This document shows, piece after piece, positions 8,513 to 17,391 of a stretch of DNA of 64,000 bases (position 1 is its first letter; each line of letters begins with the position of its first letter). The notes under the pieces are model-generated. The model was not told where the DNA came from. It ran no database searches and was given only the letters and a program-made list of their open reading frames with translations. The position numbers and the translations under genes were made by a program. This DNA is from a bacterium (GTDB lineage: Bacteria > Krumholzibacteriota > Krumholzibacteriia > LZORAL124-64-63), in assembly GCA_016712675.1 (NCBI GenBank), contig JADJQR010000001.1, positions 1,426,001 to 1,490,000 of the forward strand. Direction: 5' to 3'.

Positions 8513-9955
8513 ATGACACTCGAGCGCACGCGCGGGCCCGCGAACGGTTCCTTTCCCGGGGAACCGGCCATTGCCCCCGATCTGCCGCCCCCGTTCCAAC
8601 CACCCGACGAGGCGGTACGATGGCTCTTCGCACTCAACCGCTTCGGCATCCGGCCCGGGCTCGAACGCATCAACGGAATTCTCGCGGATCTCGGCCATCC
8701 GGAGCGCGACCTGCGCACGCTCGTGGTAGCCGGAACCAACGGTAAGGGCTCGACGACGAGGACCCTGGCCCACCTGCTGCAAGCCTCCGGGCATCGTGTG
8801 GCCACCTACACCAGCCCGCACCTGCTGCAGGTGCACGAACGAATCCTGATCGATGACCGTCCGCTGCCTCCGGCGGCGTTTGCCGACTACGTCGGCACGA
8901 TGAGGTCGCTGGCGGACCGCCACGCCGCCAGCTGGTTCGAGGTGCTGACGGCGATGGCTGTGCTGATCGCGCGCGACGCCGGCGTCGATTTCCTCTGCTG
9001 TGAAGCGGGACTCGGCGGGCGTCTCGACGCGAGCAACGCGCTGCCCGCGCGGGCGACGCTGCTGACGTCGGTCGGGCTGGACCACCAGGCCATCCTCGGT
9101 GCCACGCGCGAAGCGATCGCTGCCGAGAAGCTGGGCCTGCTCAAGCGCGGCGTGCCGCTGTTCTGCGCCGTCGACCCGGAACTGCGGCCGCAGGTGTTCC
9201 ACGCGGCGGTCACGGCCGGCAGCCCCTGCCACTTCCTGGACGAGTTGGCCCGCTGGGAGGACGGGGTTCCTGGACGCTGGCATCTGACCCTGCGCGACCG
9301 GGTCTTCGCCGGGCTGCCCGATCCGGGCGCTCCCGTGCTCAGGCGCAACGTGGCCCTGGCGCTGCTGGCGCTGGCGCAGTTGGAGGGGCGGGCCGGCGAG
9401 CGGCTGTTGCCGGCCGAGCCGGCGATCGCCCTGCGGGATCTTTTCCTGCCGGGGCGGTTTCATCTCGTGCTGCGGGAGCCGGACTGGATCCTCGACACGG
9501 CGCACAACCCGCAAGCGCTGGCCGAGGCGCTGAGCGCGTTCAAGGCGCGCCCCTGCACCGGTCGGCGCCTGGTGCTGTTCGGCGCGATGCACGACAAGGA
9601 ACTGCCGGCGATCGTGGGCGAGCATCTGCGGGGCTGCGGCGTCGTCGGCGCGCCGGTGTCGTTGCCGCGTTCGCGGAGCGCGGGCGAACTCGCGGAGCTT
9701 CTCGTGTCGTGGGGACTGGCCCCGGCGACGGAGGCGTTGCCGGCGGCCGGCCAGCAGGTGGTGGCCGCGGATCTGCCGGCGGCGTTGGGCCTGCTGACCG
9801 ACGGGCTGGGCGCAGCGGATGCCGTGCTCGTGACCGGCAGCTGCTTCCTGGTCGCCGAGGCGCTGCACCACCTGGGCTTCGCCAACCTGGCCGACAGCCG
9901 GGTGCCGCGACCGGCGAGCGCGGCGCCGGGTGCACCCGAATGGGGGACGATGTGA
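8513..9955 (+). CDS. folC: Folylpolyglutamate synthase / dihydrofolate synthase
   Basis: Mur-ligase-family enzyme adding glutamate to (dihydro)folate. The P-loop VVAGTNGKGST lies at residues ~71-81. The second nucleotide/Mg motif is CEAGLGGRLDASN, followed by TSVGLDHQAILG and the C-terminal ILDTAHNPQAL. The length of 480 residues is a little above average because of a ~25-residue N-terminal extension and an Ala/Pro-rich tail. The ATG at 8513 is the first start after accD. The stop overlaps the next gene's GTG. Confidence 0.94.
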   Translation: MTLERTRGPANGSFPGEPAIAPDLPPPFQPPDEAVRWLFALNRFGIRPGLERINGILADLGHPERDLRTLVVAGTNGKGSTTRTLAHLLQASGHRVATYTSPHLLQVHERILIDDRPLPPAAFADYVGTMRSLADRHAASWFEVLTAMAVLIARDAGVDFLCCEAGLGGRLDASNALPARATLLTSVGLDHQAILGATREAIAAEKLGLLKRGVPLFCAVDPELRPQVFHAAVTAGSPCHFLDELARWEDGVPGRWHLTLRDRVFAGLPDPGAPVLRRNVALALLALAQLEGRAGERLLPAEPAIALRDLFLPGRFHLVLREPDWILDTAHNPQALAEALSAFKARPCTGRRLVLFGAMHDKELPAIVGEHLRGCGVVGAPVSLPRSRSAGELAELLVSWGLAPATEALPAAGQQVVAADLPAALGLLTDGLGAADAVLVTGSCFLVAEALHHLGFANLADSRVPRPASAAPGAPEWGTM

Positions 9956-10926
9956 GCAGGGACCTGTACCTCGGTGTCGACGCCGGAGGCACCGCGATCA
10001 AGTACGAGGTCGCCGGGCCGGGTAGTCTGGCCTGCGGTGGCGGCCAGATTCCCACCGACCCGCGGGACGCCGGGGCAACGCTGCGCGCGCTGGCTGCCGA
10101 TGCAGCTCCCCTGCTGGGCGGCGCCGGTCTGCCACGATTGGCCGGCGCCGGGCTGGCGTGCGCCGGCATCGTCAACCCGGTGACCGGCTGGCTGGGACGC
10201 TCACCCAACCTGCCTGGCTGGGAGAACAGCGACCTGGGCGCGGCGATGCACGCGGCCTTCGGCGACGTACCGGTGGCGCTGGCCAACGATGTCAACGGGG
10301 CCCTCTACGGGGAATACCGCCACGGCGCGGGGCGTGGGCACCGCGACGTGGTCATGATCGCGTTGGGCACGGGCGTGGGCGGGGCGGTGATCGTCGCCGG
10401 GAGCCTGCTGCTGGGGCAGCACTTCGGAGCCGGTGAGATCGGCCACATGGTGCTGGACGACGACGGCCCGCCCTGCGCCTGCGGCAGCCGGGGCTGCCTC
10501 GAGGCCTGGGCCGGTAGTACGGGCCTGCTGCGCGCGGCGCGGGCGGCGGTCGCGGCGGGAACCGCCACTCCGGCGCTGACCCGGTTGGTGGCAGCGCGCG
10601 GCGCGGATCTGGAGACGCGCGACCTGGCCGGGCTGGCCGGTGAAGGCGATGCTTCGGCCAGCACGCTGTTCGCGGCGGCCGGTCGGCGCCTTGGGCAAGC
10701 CGTCGCCAATCTTGTCAATGTCCTGGATCCCGACTGCGTGATCATCGGCGGCGGCGTGGCGCGCGCCGGGGACCTCATCCTGGGTCCGTGTCGCGAGCGC
10801 GCCCTGCCCCTGGTGCTGGCGCGCGGGGCGAAGGACGTTCCGATCATCCCGGCCGAACTGGGGCCGCGCGCGGCGGCCGTCGGGGCCGCCAGCCTTGCAC
10901 GCGAGAAGGCGCAGGAAGTCCGCTGA
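9952..10926 (+). CDS. ROK-family sugar kinase (glucokinase-like)
   Basis: Cytoplasmic ROK kinase of 324 residues. The N-terminal phosphate loop is LGVDAGGTAIKYEV, the catalytic-Asp region is ANDVNGALYGEY, and a zinc motif CACGSRGCLEAW follows GEIGHMV. The substrate is probably glucose or another hexose, but the sequence does not settle it. The start GTG (9952) overlaps folC's TGA and has GGGGGA five bases upstream; an in-frame ATG at 9940 is possible. The stop overlaps the lptD start (TGATG). Confidence 0.9.
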   Translation: MSRDLYLGVDAGGTAIKYEVAGPGSLACGGGQIPTDPRDAGATLRALAADAAPLLGGAGLPRLAGAGLACAGIVNPVTGWLGRSPNLPGWENSDLGAAMHAAFGDVPVALANDVNGALYGEYRHGAGRGHRDVVMIALGTGVGGAVIVAGSLLLGQHFGAGEIGHMVLDDDGPPCACGSRGCLEAWAGSTGLLRAARAAVAAGTATPALTRLVAARGADLETRDLAGLAGEGDASASTLFAAAGRRLGQAVANLVNVLDPDCVIIGGGVARAGDLILGPCRERALPLVLARGAKDVPIIPAELGPRAAAVGAASLAREKAQEVR

Positions 10927-13900
10927 TGGCATCACGGGGCCGGACCATCGCCGCAGCCGGCCTGGCCGCGCTGCTGGGGGCGCTGGCCGCCGCGGCGCCC
11001 GTCGCGGCGCAGCGGGGCGAATCCCGCGTCCGCGCCGACCGGATGGTCGACCGGATGTCCGAAGGCCGGCCCGTGACCTGCCTGTTCGGCAACGCGTTCA
11101 TCGACCGCGACAGCCTGACCGCCGCGGCCGATACCGCCTACGTCCTGCGCGACAGCGAAGAGTACAACCTTCACGGCAACGTACGGCTGACCCGCGGCCC
11201 GGCGGTGCTCACCTGCCGGACGGCCCACTATGACCGCCGCCTCGGCGCCGGCGAGTTCGCCGGCGACGTTCGCATCGTCGAGGACGGCGTTGTCGCCACG
11301 GGTGATGCCGGAGACACACGCGGTTCCGGGCGCTGGGTGACGATCCGCAGCAGGGCACTGCTGGTGACCCCCGACTACACGGTCCGCGCAGACACCATCG
11401 CACGGGACCGCACCGCCGGGACCGGGGAGGCGTTCGGGAACGTCCGCATCATCGAACCGGGCGCGGCGAACCTCGTCACCGGCGGGCACGCGATCTTCGA
11501 GCGCGACACGGACGTGGCGGTGGTGGACCGCAGCCCCGAGTTCACCAGTCACGACAGCCGCAGCGGGATGCTCGTGGCGCAGGCCCGGGTCATGCACCTG
11601 TACCGGTCCGAGGACCGCGTCGTGATGATCGATTCGGTGCGCATCCGGCAGGCGCTGGGCCTGGCCCGGGCCGACTCGGCCGTGGCGCACGGCCGCGAGC
11701 GCCTGGTGCTGACGGGGGCGCCGCGCGTCGAACTGAACCGCGGCACCGTGCTGACCGGCAGGCGCATCGAGTTCGAGTACGCGGGGGGCCAACTGCGGCG
11801 CGTCGTCCTGACGGGCGAAGCGCGGACTGCGGACGATGCTCCCGATTCGCTGGCTGCGCTCCACGCGGGTCTTCCCGACCTGGACGTGCTCGAGGGTGAT
11901 GTCATCGTCGTCGACTTCGAGGACGAGGAGATACGACGCACCGAGGTGGTGGGTTCGGCCCGCAGCGTCTACACACCCCTGGACGTGGCTTCCGAACTGG
12001 CCACCAACGACGTGGCCGGCGATACGATCATCGTCCATTTCCGGGATCGCCAGGTGCGACGGGTGCGGGTCCTGGGAGGGGCGGCCGGCACCTACCGTTT
12101 CGCACCGCTGCCACCGGTAGCGACGGACGGCGTGGACTCGATCGCGATCGCCGCAGTCGATTCGGTGGCAGCTGCCGCGCCTGATTCCCTCGCCACGGCC
12201 GCCGGGGACACGCTGCGTCCCGGCGGCGGCCGCCGTTCGTTCACCGAGGCGGCCGAGGACGTCGTGTATTCGGGCGATCGGGTCACGTTCGAACTCCGCG
12301 AGCGCGCCATGGCTATCGACGGGTCCGGGAAGCTCGATTACGGATCCACGAACCTGCAGGCGCAGCACGTGCGGATGGCCATGGAGACGCGAGAGCTCTA
12401 CGCGAGCGGAGATCCGGTGGCCAGGGACGGCGACACGGTGACCGGCCGGCGCATGGGCTACAACTTCCGGCACCGATCCGCGGTCGTCGACTCGGGCGTG
12501 ACGGCCTTCGACGACTACTACTATGTCGGCCGCGACATCCGGCGCTTCTCCGACCAGACGATGAAGATCGAGTCCGGCTGCATGACGTCGTGCGACCTGT
12601 CCGAACCTCATTACCACTTCTGGTCGCAGCGCATGAAGATGCGGCCGGGCGACAAGGTCGTGGCCGCGCCCATCGTCCTGAGGATCGGGAACGTCCCGAT
12701 CTTCGCCCTGCCTTTCTACTTCAAGAACCTGAAGGAGGGCCGGCGCTCGGGCATCCTGTTCCCGTCGTTCGATTTCGGCTGGTCCAGCCGCGAAGGGCGC
12801 TACATCCGCGACCTCGGCTACTACTGGGCGATCAGCGACTACCTGGACTTCCTGGTACAGGGCGACTACAACGAGTCGCGGGACGTCGCACTCCGCTCGG
12901 CCACGCGCTACGTCAAACGCTACTCGTTCACGGGCGCTTTCGACTGGTCCCGGCGTGACGGATTGGGCGACGACGATTCGCGCGAATGGCAGGTGCACTG
13001 GACGCACAACCAGCCGGCCCTGCTTGACGACTACCAGGTGAGGGCGGACGTCCGCCTCGCCTCGAATACCCTCAGCCGGAACGACCTGTCGGGTTCGGAT
13101 TCGCGCGATATCGTCAGCGGTCAGTTCAAGTCGAGCGCCTACGTCAGCCGGAACTGGTCAGGGCTGAGCGCCAGCTTGAACGCCAGCCGCGACGGCCGCG
13201 TCAACGCCGGCGACGAACTCGTCAGCACCGACAACCTGCTCTACAGCATGACCCTGCCGTCACTGGCGTTCAATTTCCGGCAGTTCGCGCTGATGCCGGC
13301 GCTCACGGGCGGCCGGCGCGGCAGCCTTTGGGGCGACGTGCTGCGCGCCACCTACTTCCAGCAGGGCTACACCCTGAAGCAGGACCGTCGAGGCTACGAG
13401 GAACGCGAGGAGCGTGTCGACAGCGCGGCCGGCAACTGGTCGCTCCGGGTGCAACCGCCGCGCCTGGGGATCTTCAACTTCGGATTCAATGCCAGCGCCA
13501 GCCAGTCGTGGCGACGCGAGACGGTCAGCGGTCGCCGGTGGGAGGCCGCCGAGGGCGGTGGTGATTGGCTACCGCTGGCCGGGACCACCGAGTCCACCAG
13601 TCCGTCGGTCTCCTTCGGGGCTTCGCTGGGCACCACCCTGTACGGCCTCTTCCCGGTCGAGTTGGGCGCGCTGCGGGCAATCCGGCATACCGTCCGCCTG
13701 AACTCGGGTTGGAGCGTGTCTCCAGCGCTCGGTGACCGGCAGCCGTACAGCACCTCGCTGAGCCTGTCGTTGGACCAGCGCTTCGACGTCAAGTACCATG
13801 CGGCCACCGGGGACACCACGGCGACCGACCGGAAGCTCGACGGCGTGCTGGACTGGAGCCTCTCGACCAACTTCAGCCCGCAGCGCGCGACCGGGCAGCG

Positions 13901-14645
13901 CTGGAGCGACATCGCCAGCGGACTGACGATCAAGCCCGGCCAGAGCCGCTACCTCCAGCTGAAGGTGAGCAACTCGATCGACTCGCGCACGCTGGCGCTC
14001 AAGGACACTCGCTTCAGCTACGGCGTGAATTTCGACGGCCGGTTCGATCTGGGCAAGGTGCCGGAGACTCAGGCGCCGCCGAGGAATCCCGCCATCGAGC
14101 GCCTGGGGCTGAAGGTCTCGGCGGCGGACTCCACACGGGCCGCCGCGCTCGCCGATTCGCTCGCGACAATCGCCGCGGAGCAGCCGGTCGGCGCCGGCAT
14201 GTTCGACGGCTCGGACGCCGCCTTCGAGGCGGCCTCCCGGCCCGACCTGCCTGCCGGCGGGCGCGATGGCCAGGGGCGCGATGCGACCGAAGGTGGGCGT
14301 TACCTGCCGTTCACGGCCTCGGGTTCGCTCTCCTACTCCTACACGAATGCGACCGCCGACCGCCGGGCGAGCGCCAATGTCTCGCTGCGCTCGAACCTGA
14401 GCCGCCACTGGGAGTTCAGCTACCAGACGTCTTTCGACCTGGTCACCGGGGCCGCCCTGCGCCAGCAGTATACGTTGGGCCGCGACCTGCATTGTTGGCG
14501 TCTGGAATTCAACCGGACGGTCAGCAGCCTGGACAGCCAGTTCGGGTTCCGGCTGTACCTCAAGTCCATCCCCAGCCTCAAGTTCACGCGTGGGCGGGAG
14601 GACTACATGGGCGCGCTCGGTGACGGCCTGGGGGGTCTCTACTAG
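10926..14645 (+). CDS. lptD: LPS-assembly outer-membrane protein LptD with extended LptA-like N-terminus
   Basis: Outer-membrane translocon inserting lipopolysaccharide in the outer leaflet. A signal peptide (~1-29, cleavage after VAA) precedes a long OstA/LptA beta-jellyroll region (~35-450) containing repeated blocks such as NVRLTRGPAVLTC and LVLTGAPRVELNRG. The barrel follows (~560-1239), opened by the family-typical IFALPFYFKNLKEGRRSGIL. At 1239 residues it is larger than enterobacterial LptD. The extra length is in the N-terminal jellyroll, which could lengthen the periplasmic bridge. An Ala/Asp/Ser-rich linker lies at ~415-440. The C-terminus LGGLY lacks a clear terminal Phe. It is translationally coupled to the ROK kinase. 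Confidence 0.92.
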   Translation: MASRGRTIAAAGLAALLGALAAAAPVAAQRGESRVRADRMVDRMSEGRPVTCLFGNAFIDRDSLTAAADTAYVLRDSEEYNLHGNVRLTRGPAVLTCRTAHYDRRLGAGEFAGDVRIVEDGVVATGDAGDTRGSGRWVTIRSRALLVTPDYTVRADTIARDRTAGTGEAFGNVRIIEPGAANLVTGGHAIFERDTDVAVVDRSPEFTSHDSRSGMLVAQARVMHLYRSEDRVVMIDSVRIRQALGLARADSAVAHGRERLVLTGAPRVELNRGTVLTGRRIEFEYAGGQLRRVVLTGEARTADDAPDSLAALHAGLPDLDVLEGDVIVVDFEDEEIRRTEVVGSARSVYTPLDVASELATNDVAGDTIIVHFRDRQVRRVRVLGGAAGTYRFAPLPPVATDGVDSIAIAAVDSVAAAAPDSLATAAGDTLRPGGGRRSFTEAAEDVVYSGDRVTFELRERAMAIDGSGKLDYGSTNLQAQHVRMAMETRELYASGDPVARDGDTVTGRRMGYNFRHRSAVVDSGVTAFDDYYYVGRDIRRFSDQTMKIESGCMTSCDLSEPHYHFWSQRMKMRPGDKVVAAPIVLRIGNVPIFALPFYFKNLKEGRRSGILFPSFDFGWSSREGRYIRDLGYYWAISDYLDFLVQGDYNESRDVALRSATRYVKRYSFTGAFDWSRRDGLGDDDSREWQVHWTHNQPALLDDYQVRADVRLASNTLSRNDLSGSDSRDIVSGQFKSSAYVSRNWSGLSASLNASRDGRVNAGDELVSTDNLLYSMTLPSLAFNFRQFALMPALTGGRRGSLWGDVLRATYFQQGYTLKQDRRGYEEREERVDSAAGNWSLRVQPPRLGIFNFGFNASASQSWRRETVSGRRWEAAEGGGDWLPLAGTTESTSPSVSFGASLGTTLYGLFPVELGALRAIRHTVRLNSGWSVSPALGDRQPYSTSLSLSLDQRFDVKYHAATGDTTATDRKLDGVLDWSLSTNFSPQRATGQRWSDIASGLTIKPGQSRYLQLKVSNSIDSRTLALKDTRFSYGVNFDGRFDLGKVPETQAPPRNPAIERLGLKVSAADSTRAAALADSLATIAAEQPVGAGMFDGSDAAFEAASRPDLPAGGRDGQGRDATEGGRYLPFTASGSLSYSYTNATADRRASANVSLRSNLSRHWEFSYQTSFDLVTGAALRQQYTLGRDLHCWRLEFNRTVSSLDSQFGFRLYLKSIPSLKFTRGREDYMGALGDGLGGLY

Positions 14646-14660
14646 CGAGGACCTGTCGCG

Positions 14661-14684
14661 AGACCCCGAACCGCCACGGGGTTT
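14661..14684 (+). terminator. Weak hairpin downstream of lptD
   Basis: ACCCCG (14663-14668) pairs with CGGGGT (14677-14682) around an 8-base loop, with two more marginal pairs outside. There is no T-tract, so terminator function is uncertain. Confidence 0.22.
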
Positions 14685-14688
14685 GGGG

Positions 14689-14718
14689 TTGACAACCGGC
14701 TTCCGGCGGCGGTGTCAT
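14689..14718 (+). promoter_or_regulatory. Sigma-70-type promoter for HU/IHF gene
   Basis: A perfect TTGACA (14689-14694), an 18-base spacer and TGTCAT (14713-14718) lie just upstream of the HU gene. The predicted transcript start near 14725 would include the AGGAGG ribosome site at 14728-14733. Confidence 0.4.
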
Positions 14719-14738
14719 GGCCCCGGCAGGAGGTGCCC

Positions 14739-15032
14739 ATGAACAAGACCGAGCTGATCGAAGAAGTGGCGCGACGTACGGGCATGACCGTGGCCGCCGC
14801 CCGGCGCACCGTGGACGTACTGTTCTCCACGGCGCCGCGCGAAGGCATCATCGCCGGGGCCGTCGCCAACGGCGATCGGGTCCAGATCACCGGCTTCGGT
14901 ACCTTCGAGCGTCGCCGGCGCAAGAAGCGCACGGGGCGCAATCCGCAGACCGGCCAGGAGATCTCGATCCCCGGCGGGAACTACCCCGCCTTCACGGCCG
15001 GCAAGAGCCTCAAGGACCGCGTCGGCAGCTAG
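14739..15032 (+). CDS. HU/IHF family DNA-binding protein
   Basis: Small nucleoid protein of 97 residues that bends DNA. The beta-arm and signature stretch GFGTFERRRRKKRTGRNPQTG and the C-terminal FTAGKSLKDRV are typical of HU. The family's two-helix N-terminus is MNKTELIEEVARRTGM. The start ATG has AGGAGG six bases upstream. HU, IHF-alpha and IHF-beta cannot be separated here, so no symbol is given. It is a single-gene unit with its own promoter. Confidence 0.93.
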   Translation: MNKTELIEEVARRTGMTVAAARRTVDVLFSTAPREGIIAGAVANGDRVQITGFGTFERRRRKKRTGRNPQTGQEISIPGGNYPAFTAGKSLKDRVGS

Positions 15033-15056
15033 ACCGCCGACCGCCGTCGCGAACGC

Positions 15057-15072
15057 CCCGGCTGTAACCGGG
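15057..15072 (+). terminator. Small hairpin downstream of HU gene
   Basis: CCCGG (15057-15061), loop CTGTAA and CCGGG (15068-15072) lie 24 bases after the HU stop. The stem is only five base pairs and no T-tract follows. Confidence 0.22.
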
Positions 15073-15093
15073 TGCCGGCATGGGGGCGCGGCC

Positions 15094-15122
15094 TTGCCGT
15101 TGGCCGCCCTATCTGGTAGAAT
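15094..15122 (+). promoter_or_regulatory. Sigma-70-type promoter for selenoprotein gene
   Basis: TTGCCG (15094-15099), a 17-base spacer and TAGAAT (15117-15122). The predicted start near 15129 gives a ~76-base leader before the ATG at 15205. Confidence 0.48.
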
Positions 15123-15204
15123 GGGAACTTGTCGCCGTCCAGCGGGTTGCATGCCTTTCGAGGCGCGACTGCCGGAGCGCATTCCACCCCGCGAAAGGTC
15201 GATC

Positions 15205-16569
15205 ATGCACCTTGGAATCCGATTGCGCACGCTGCTGTGGACGTGTCTGCTGCTGGTGGTCGCCGGTGGCCTGGGCGGCGCGACGCGCCCCGCTCCGGCC
15301 GGCCCGCAGCCGCAGCACGCGTGGAAAGAGATCACCCTGGTCTACCTGAGCGACGTGAAGGGCAAAATCGAGCCCTGTGGGTGAAAGACCCACCAACGCG
15401 GTGGGCTGGCCCGGCGGGCTGCCTTCATGGACAAGTTGTGGCAGGAGAACAAGCCGCTGCTGAATCTGGACGCGGGCGATGTCTTCGGAACGCGGACCCA
15501 GAACGAGCGCGAGCAGACCAGGTTCCTGTGCGAGGTGCTCGGCTCCTTCGGGCTGGATGGCATCGGTCTGGGCGAGCAGGACCTCAATTACGGGTTGGAG
15601 TTCCTGCGTGAGATGACGACGCAGCACGGCCTGCCGTTCATCAACGCCAACGTGCGCGAGACGAAGACCGGACAGCTGATCCTGCCGGCGTACAAGGTCG
15701 TCGAACGGAACGGTGTGACCTACGGGATCACGAGCGTGCTCGACCCGCAGCAGCAGATCCTCACGCTCACGGGCGGCGAAGGTCAGTTCACGGTGGACGA
15801 CCCCGCGGCCACCTTGCGCGAGTTGCTGCCGCGCCTGCGCAAGGAGGTCGAATGCGTCGTCCTGCTTGCGCATATGGGCGAGACGGGAACCGAGAAGTTG
15901 CTTAACGAGGTGCAGGGGATCGACATCTGCGTGGTCGGCCACTCGTTCCGCAACATCGAGACCGAGCGGGTGATCAACGACGTCGCCGTGTTCGGCTCCG
16001 CCTATGAGGGCCGATTCATCGGGAAAGCCAATCTCTTCGTCGAGGAGAAGTCCGGGCGTGTGATGGCCATCGACGTGGGCATCACCGACTTCGACGACAA
16101 GGCGCCTGAGGACGCGGAAGTGCTGACGCGGGTCGAGAAGTTCAAGCAGGACCTGGTGGCGTTCAAGGACGCTCGCCGTGCCGCCTATCCGCGTGTACAC
16201 GGCTCGCAGGAGGAACAGTTCCTGGGCGACCGTTCGTGCTTCAACTGCCACGAGGCCGCGTGGCAGGCCTATGCGGCCTCGGCGCACCGACGCGCCTACA
16301 CCAGCCTGCGCAAGGACGGCCAGTCCAGTGAACCGGATTGCCTAGTGTGCCACACGACCGGGTATCAGTACAAGAACGGCTACTCGGACGAGTCCCCGTT
16401 CAACAAGCTCGTCAACGTGCAGTGCGAGGCGTGCCACGGCTACGGCACCACCCACGCGCGCGACGGCAAGTGGCGGCTGCAGGCCCGCAATTCCTGCGTG
16501 GCCTGCCACGATCAGGCCAACAGCCCGAATTTCAACTATGCGACGTACTGGGAGAAGATCAAACACTAG
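15205..16569 (+). CDS. Putative selenoprotein: UshA-like phosphoesterase fused to tetraheme cytochrome c (in-frame TGA = Sec60)
   Basis: Reading through the TGA at 15382-15384 gives one 454-residue exported protein; stopping there would split it into a 59-residue fragment and a headless phosphoesterase. A signal peptide (~1-28, MHLGIRLRTLLW then a hydrophobic run) precedes a UshA/5'-nucleotidase-like region with LVYLSDVKGKIEPCG-U-KTHQRGGLARRA, LDAGDVFGTR, ANVRET, LLAHMGE and VVGHSFRN. Four CxxCH heme sites follow at Cys345-His349, Cys379-His383, Cys407-His411 and Cys431-His435. Relatives, as I recall them, carry PCGC at this spot, and UshA-like selenoprotein variants are known, so C58-G59-U60 is a Cys-to-Sec exchange. 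Ribosome site AAAGG at 15194. Both flanks stay in one frame with family-like sequence, which argues against a frameshift. Confidence 0.82.
15382..15421 (+). promoter_or_regulatory. Selenocysteine TGA and candidate bacterial SECIS hairpins
   Basis: Directly after TGA (15382-15384) come two GC-rich hairpins. The first is CCCACC (15389-15394), loop AACGC, GGTGGG (15400-15405). The second is GCCC (15409-15412), loop GGC, GGGC (15416-15419), with two G-U pairs below. The second loop starts with G and lies 28 bases past the TGA, inside the 16-37 base window described for bacterial SECIS elements. The first has the stronger stem but its loop is only 10-14 bases away. Confidence 0.6.
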
Positions 16570-17359
16570 GGGCGCCGTCGTCCTGGCGGTGCTCTCGGCC
16601 CTGTTGTCGGGGGTGCGACCCGCTCGCGCCCTCGATGTCTTCACGCTCTGGAAGCAGCCCGAAGTGCCTCTGGGCCTGGTGGAGGGGGATTGGGCCGACT
16701 ACCGCTTCCAGGTGACGGTTTCCGGGCGCCAGGAACAGAGCCTGACGCGCGTCGCCTGCCTCGGCAAGGAGGCCGGCACCGACGCGGCAGGCTGGGTGGT
16801 CGAGGTTGTCCCGCTGCGCGAGGAAACGTCCGGGCGCCTGGTGCCCGTGCCCGGCGAGGGGTTGCGTCTGCGCCTGTCCCGGCAGTTGGTGCTTCGTGAG
16901 GGGAATCTGCTGGACCATGTCCTGGAAGCCCGCCAGTGGACCGCCGGCCGCATGACGACGCTGACGCCGGAGGACCTCCGCCGGGATCCGCTCCTGGCCG
17001 ATTCGTTCAACGAGGAATTCACCGCCTCCACCGTGACCCGGGGCACGGCGACCACGCGCGTCGTGGGCGGGGCCCAGTATTTCTGCGATCAGCTGGTCAT
17101 GGCCGCCGCCGACACGCAGGTGGCGCGACTGCCTGCAGGCGAGGTGCGGCAGGTGACGACGCGGGAACTCACGGCGGCCATCAACGCCGACCTGCCGTTC
17201 CTGGGCCTGGCCTACGCTTCCGAGCGCGTCCGGAGCGAATCGAGCGTCGAACCGGCTGATGGTCGCCTGCGCCCACCGCCGGGCCGGATCCGGATCGAGA
17301 TCATGGAACTGGTCGCTCACGGTCTGGGGGCCCGGCCGTCGCTCGGTGAGGGCGATTGA
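16538..17359 (+). CDS. Secreted protein of unknown function, partner of the selenoprotein gene
   Basis: I do not recognise a family. The 273-residue product has a basic N-terminus and hydrophobic core (MRRTGRRSNTRGAVVLAVL), with likely cleavage after RPARA, so it should be periplasmic or outer-membrane associated. The mature part is beta-rich in appearance, has few cysteines, and has no heme or metal motif that I can see. Its ATG lies 32 bases inside the end of the cytochrome gene in another frame, so the two are almost certainly one transcript and translationally coupled. A role linked to the heme protein is inference. Confidence 0.75.
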   Translation: MRRTGRRSNTRGAVVLAVLSALLSGVRPARALDVFTLWKQPEVPLGLVEGDWADYRFQVTVSGRQEQSLTRVACLGKEAGTDAAGWVVEVVPLREETSGRLVPVPGEGLRLRLSRQLVLREGNLLDHVLEARQWTAGRMTTLTPEDLRRDPLLADSFNEEFTASTVTRGTATTRVVGGAQYFCDQLVMAAADTQVARLPAGEVRQVTTRELTAAINADLPFLGLAYASERVRSESSVEPADGRLRPPPGRIRIEIMELVAHGLGARPSLGEGD

Positions 17360-17385
17360 CCCGGACCTCGCGGGTATGGTATGAT
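17356..17385 (+). promoter_or_regulatory. Strong promoter placing transcript start at the ATG (leaderless candidate)
   Basis: TTGACC (17356-17361), an 18-base spacer and TATGAT (17380-17385). The ATG at 17392 begins six bases after the -10 box, so transcription should start at or within a base or two of the start codon. No ribosome site precedes this ATG. Confidence 0.55.
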
Positions 17386-17391
17386 GAACCC

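Noticed and set aside
10932-13007. A long minus-strand open frame opposite lptD
   Set aside because: Same reason: complementary to a strong coding frame, no motifs and no start context.
15382-15384. Reading the TGA as a true stop or a frameshift error
   Set aside because: Flanking sequence stays in one frame and both sides match one protein family, with a SECIS-like hairpin behind. A single-base artefact at precisely the Cys column would be an unlikely coincidence.
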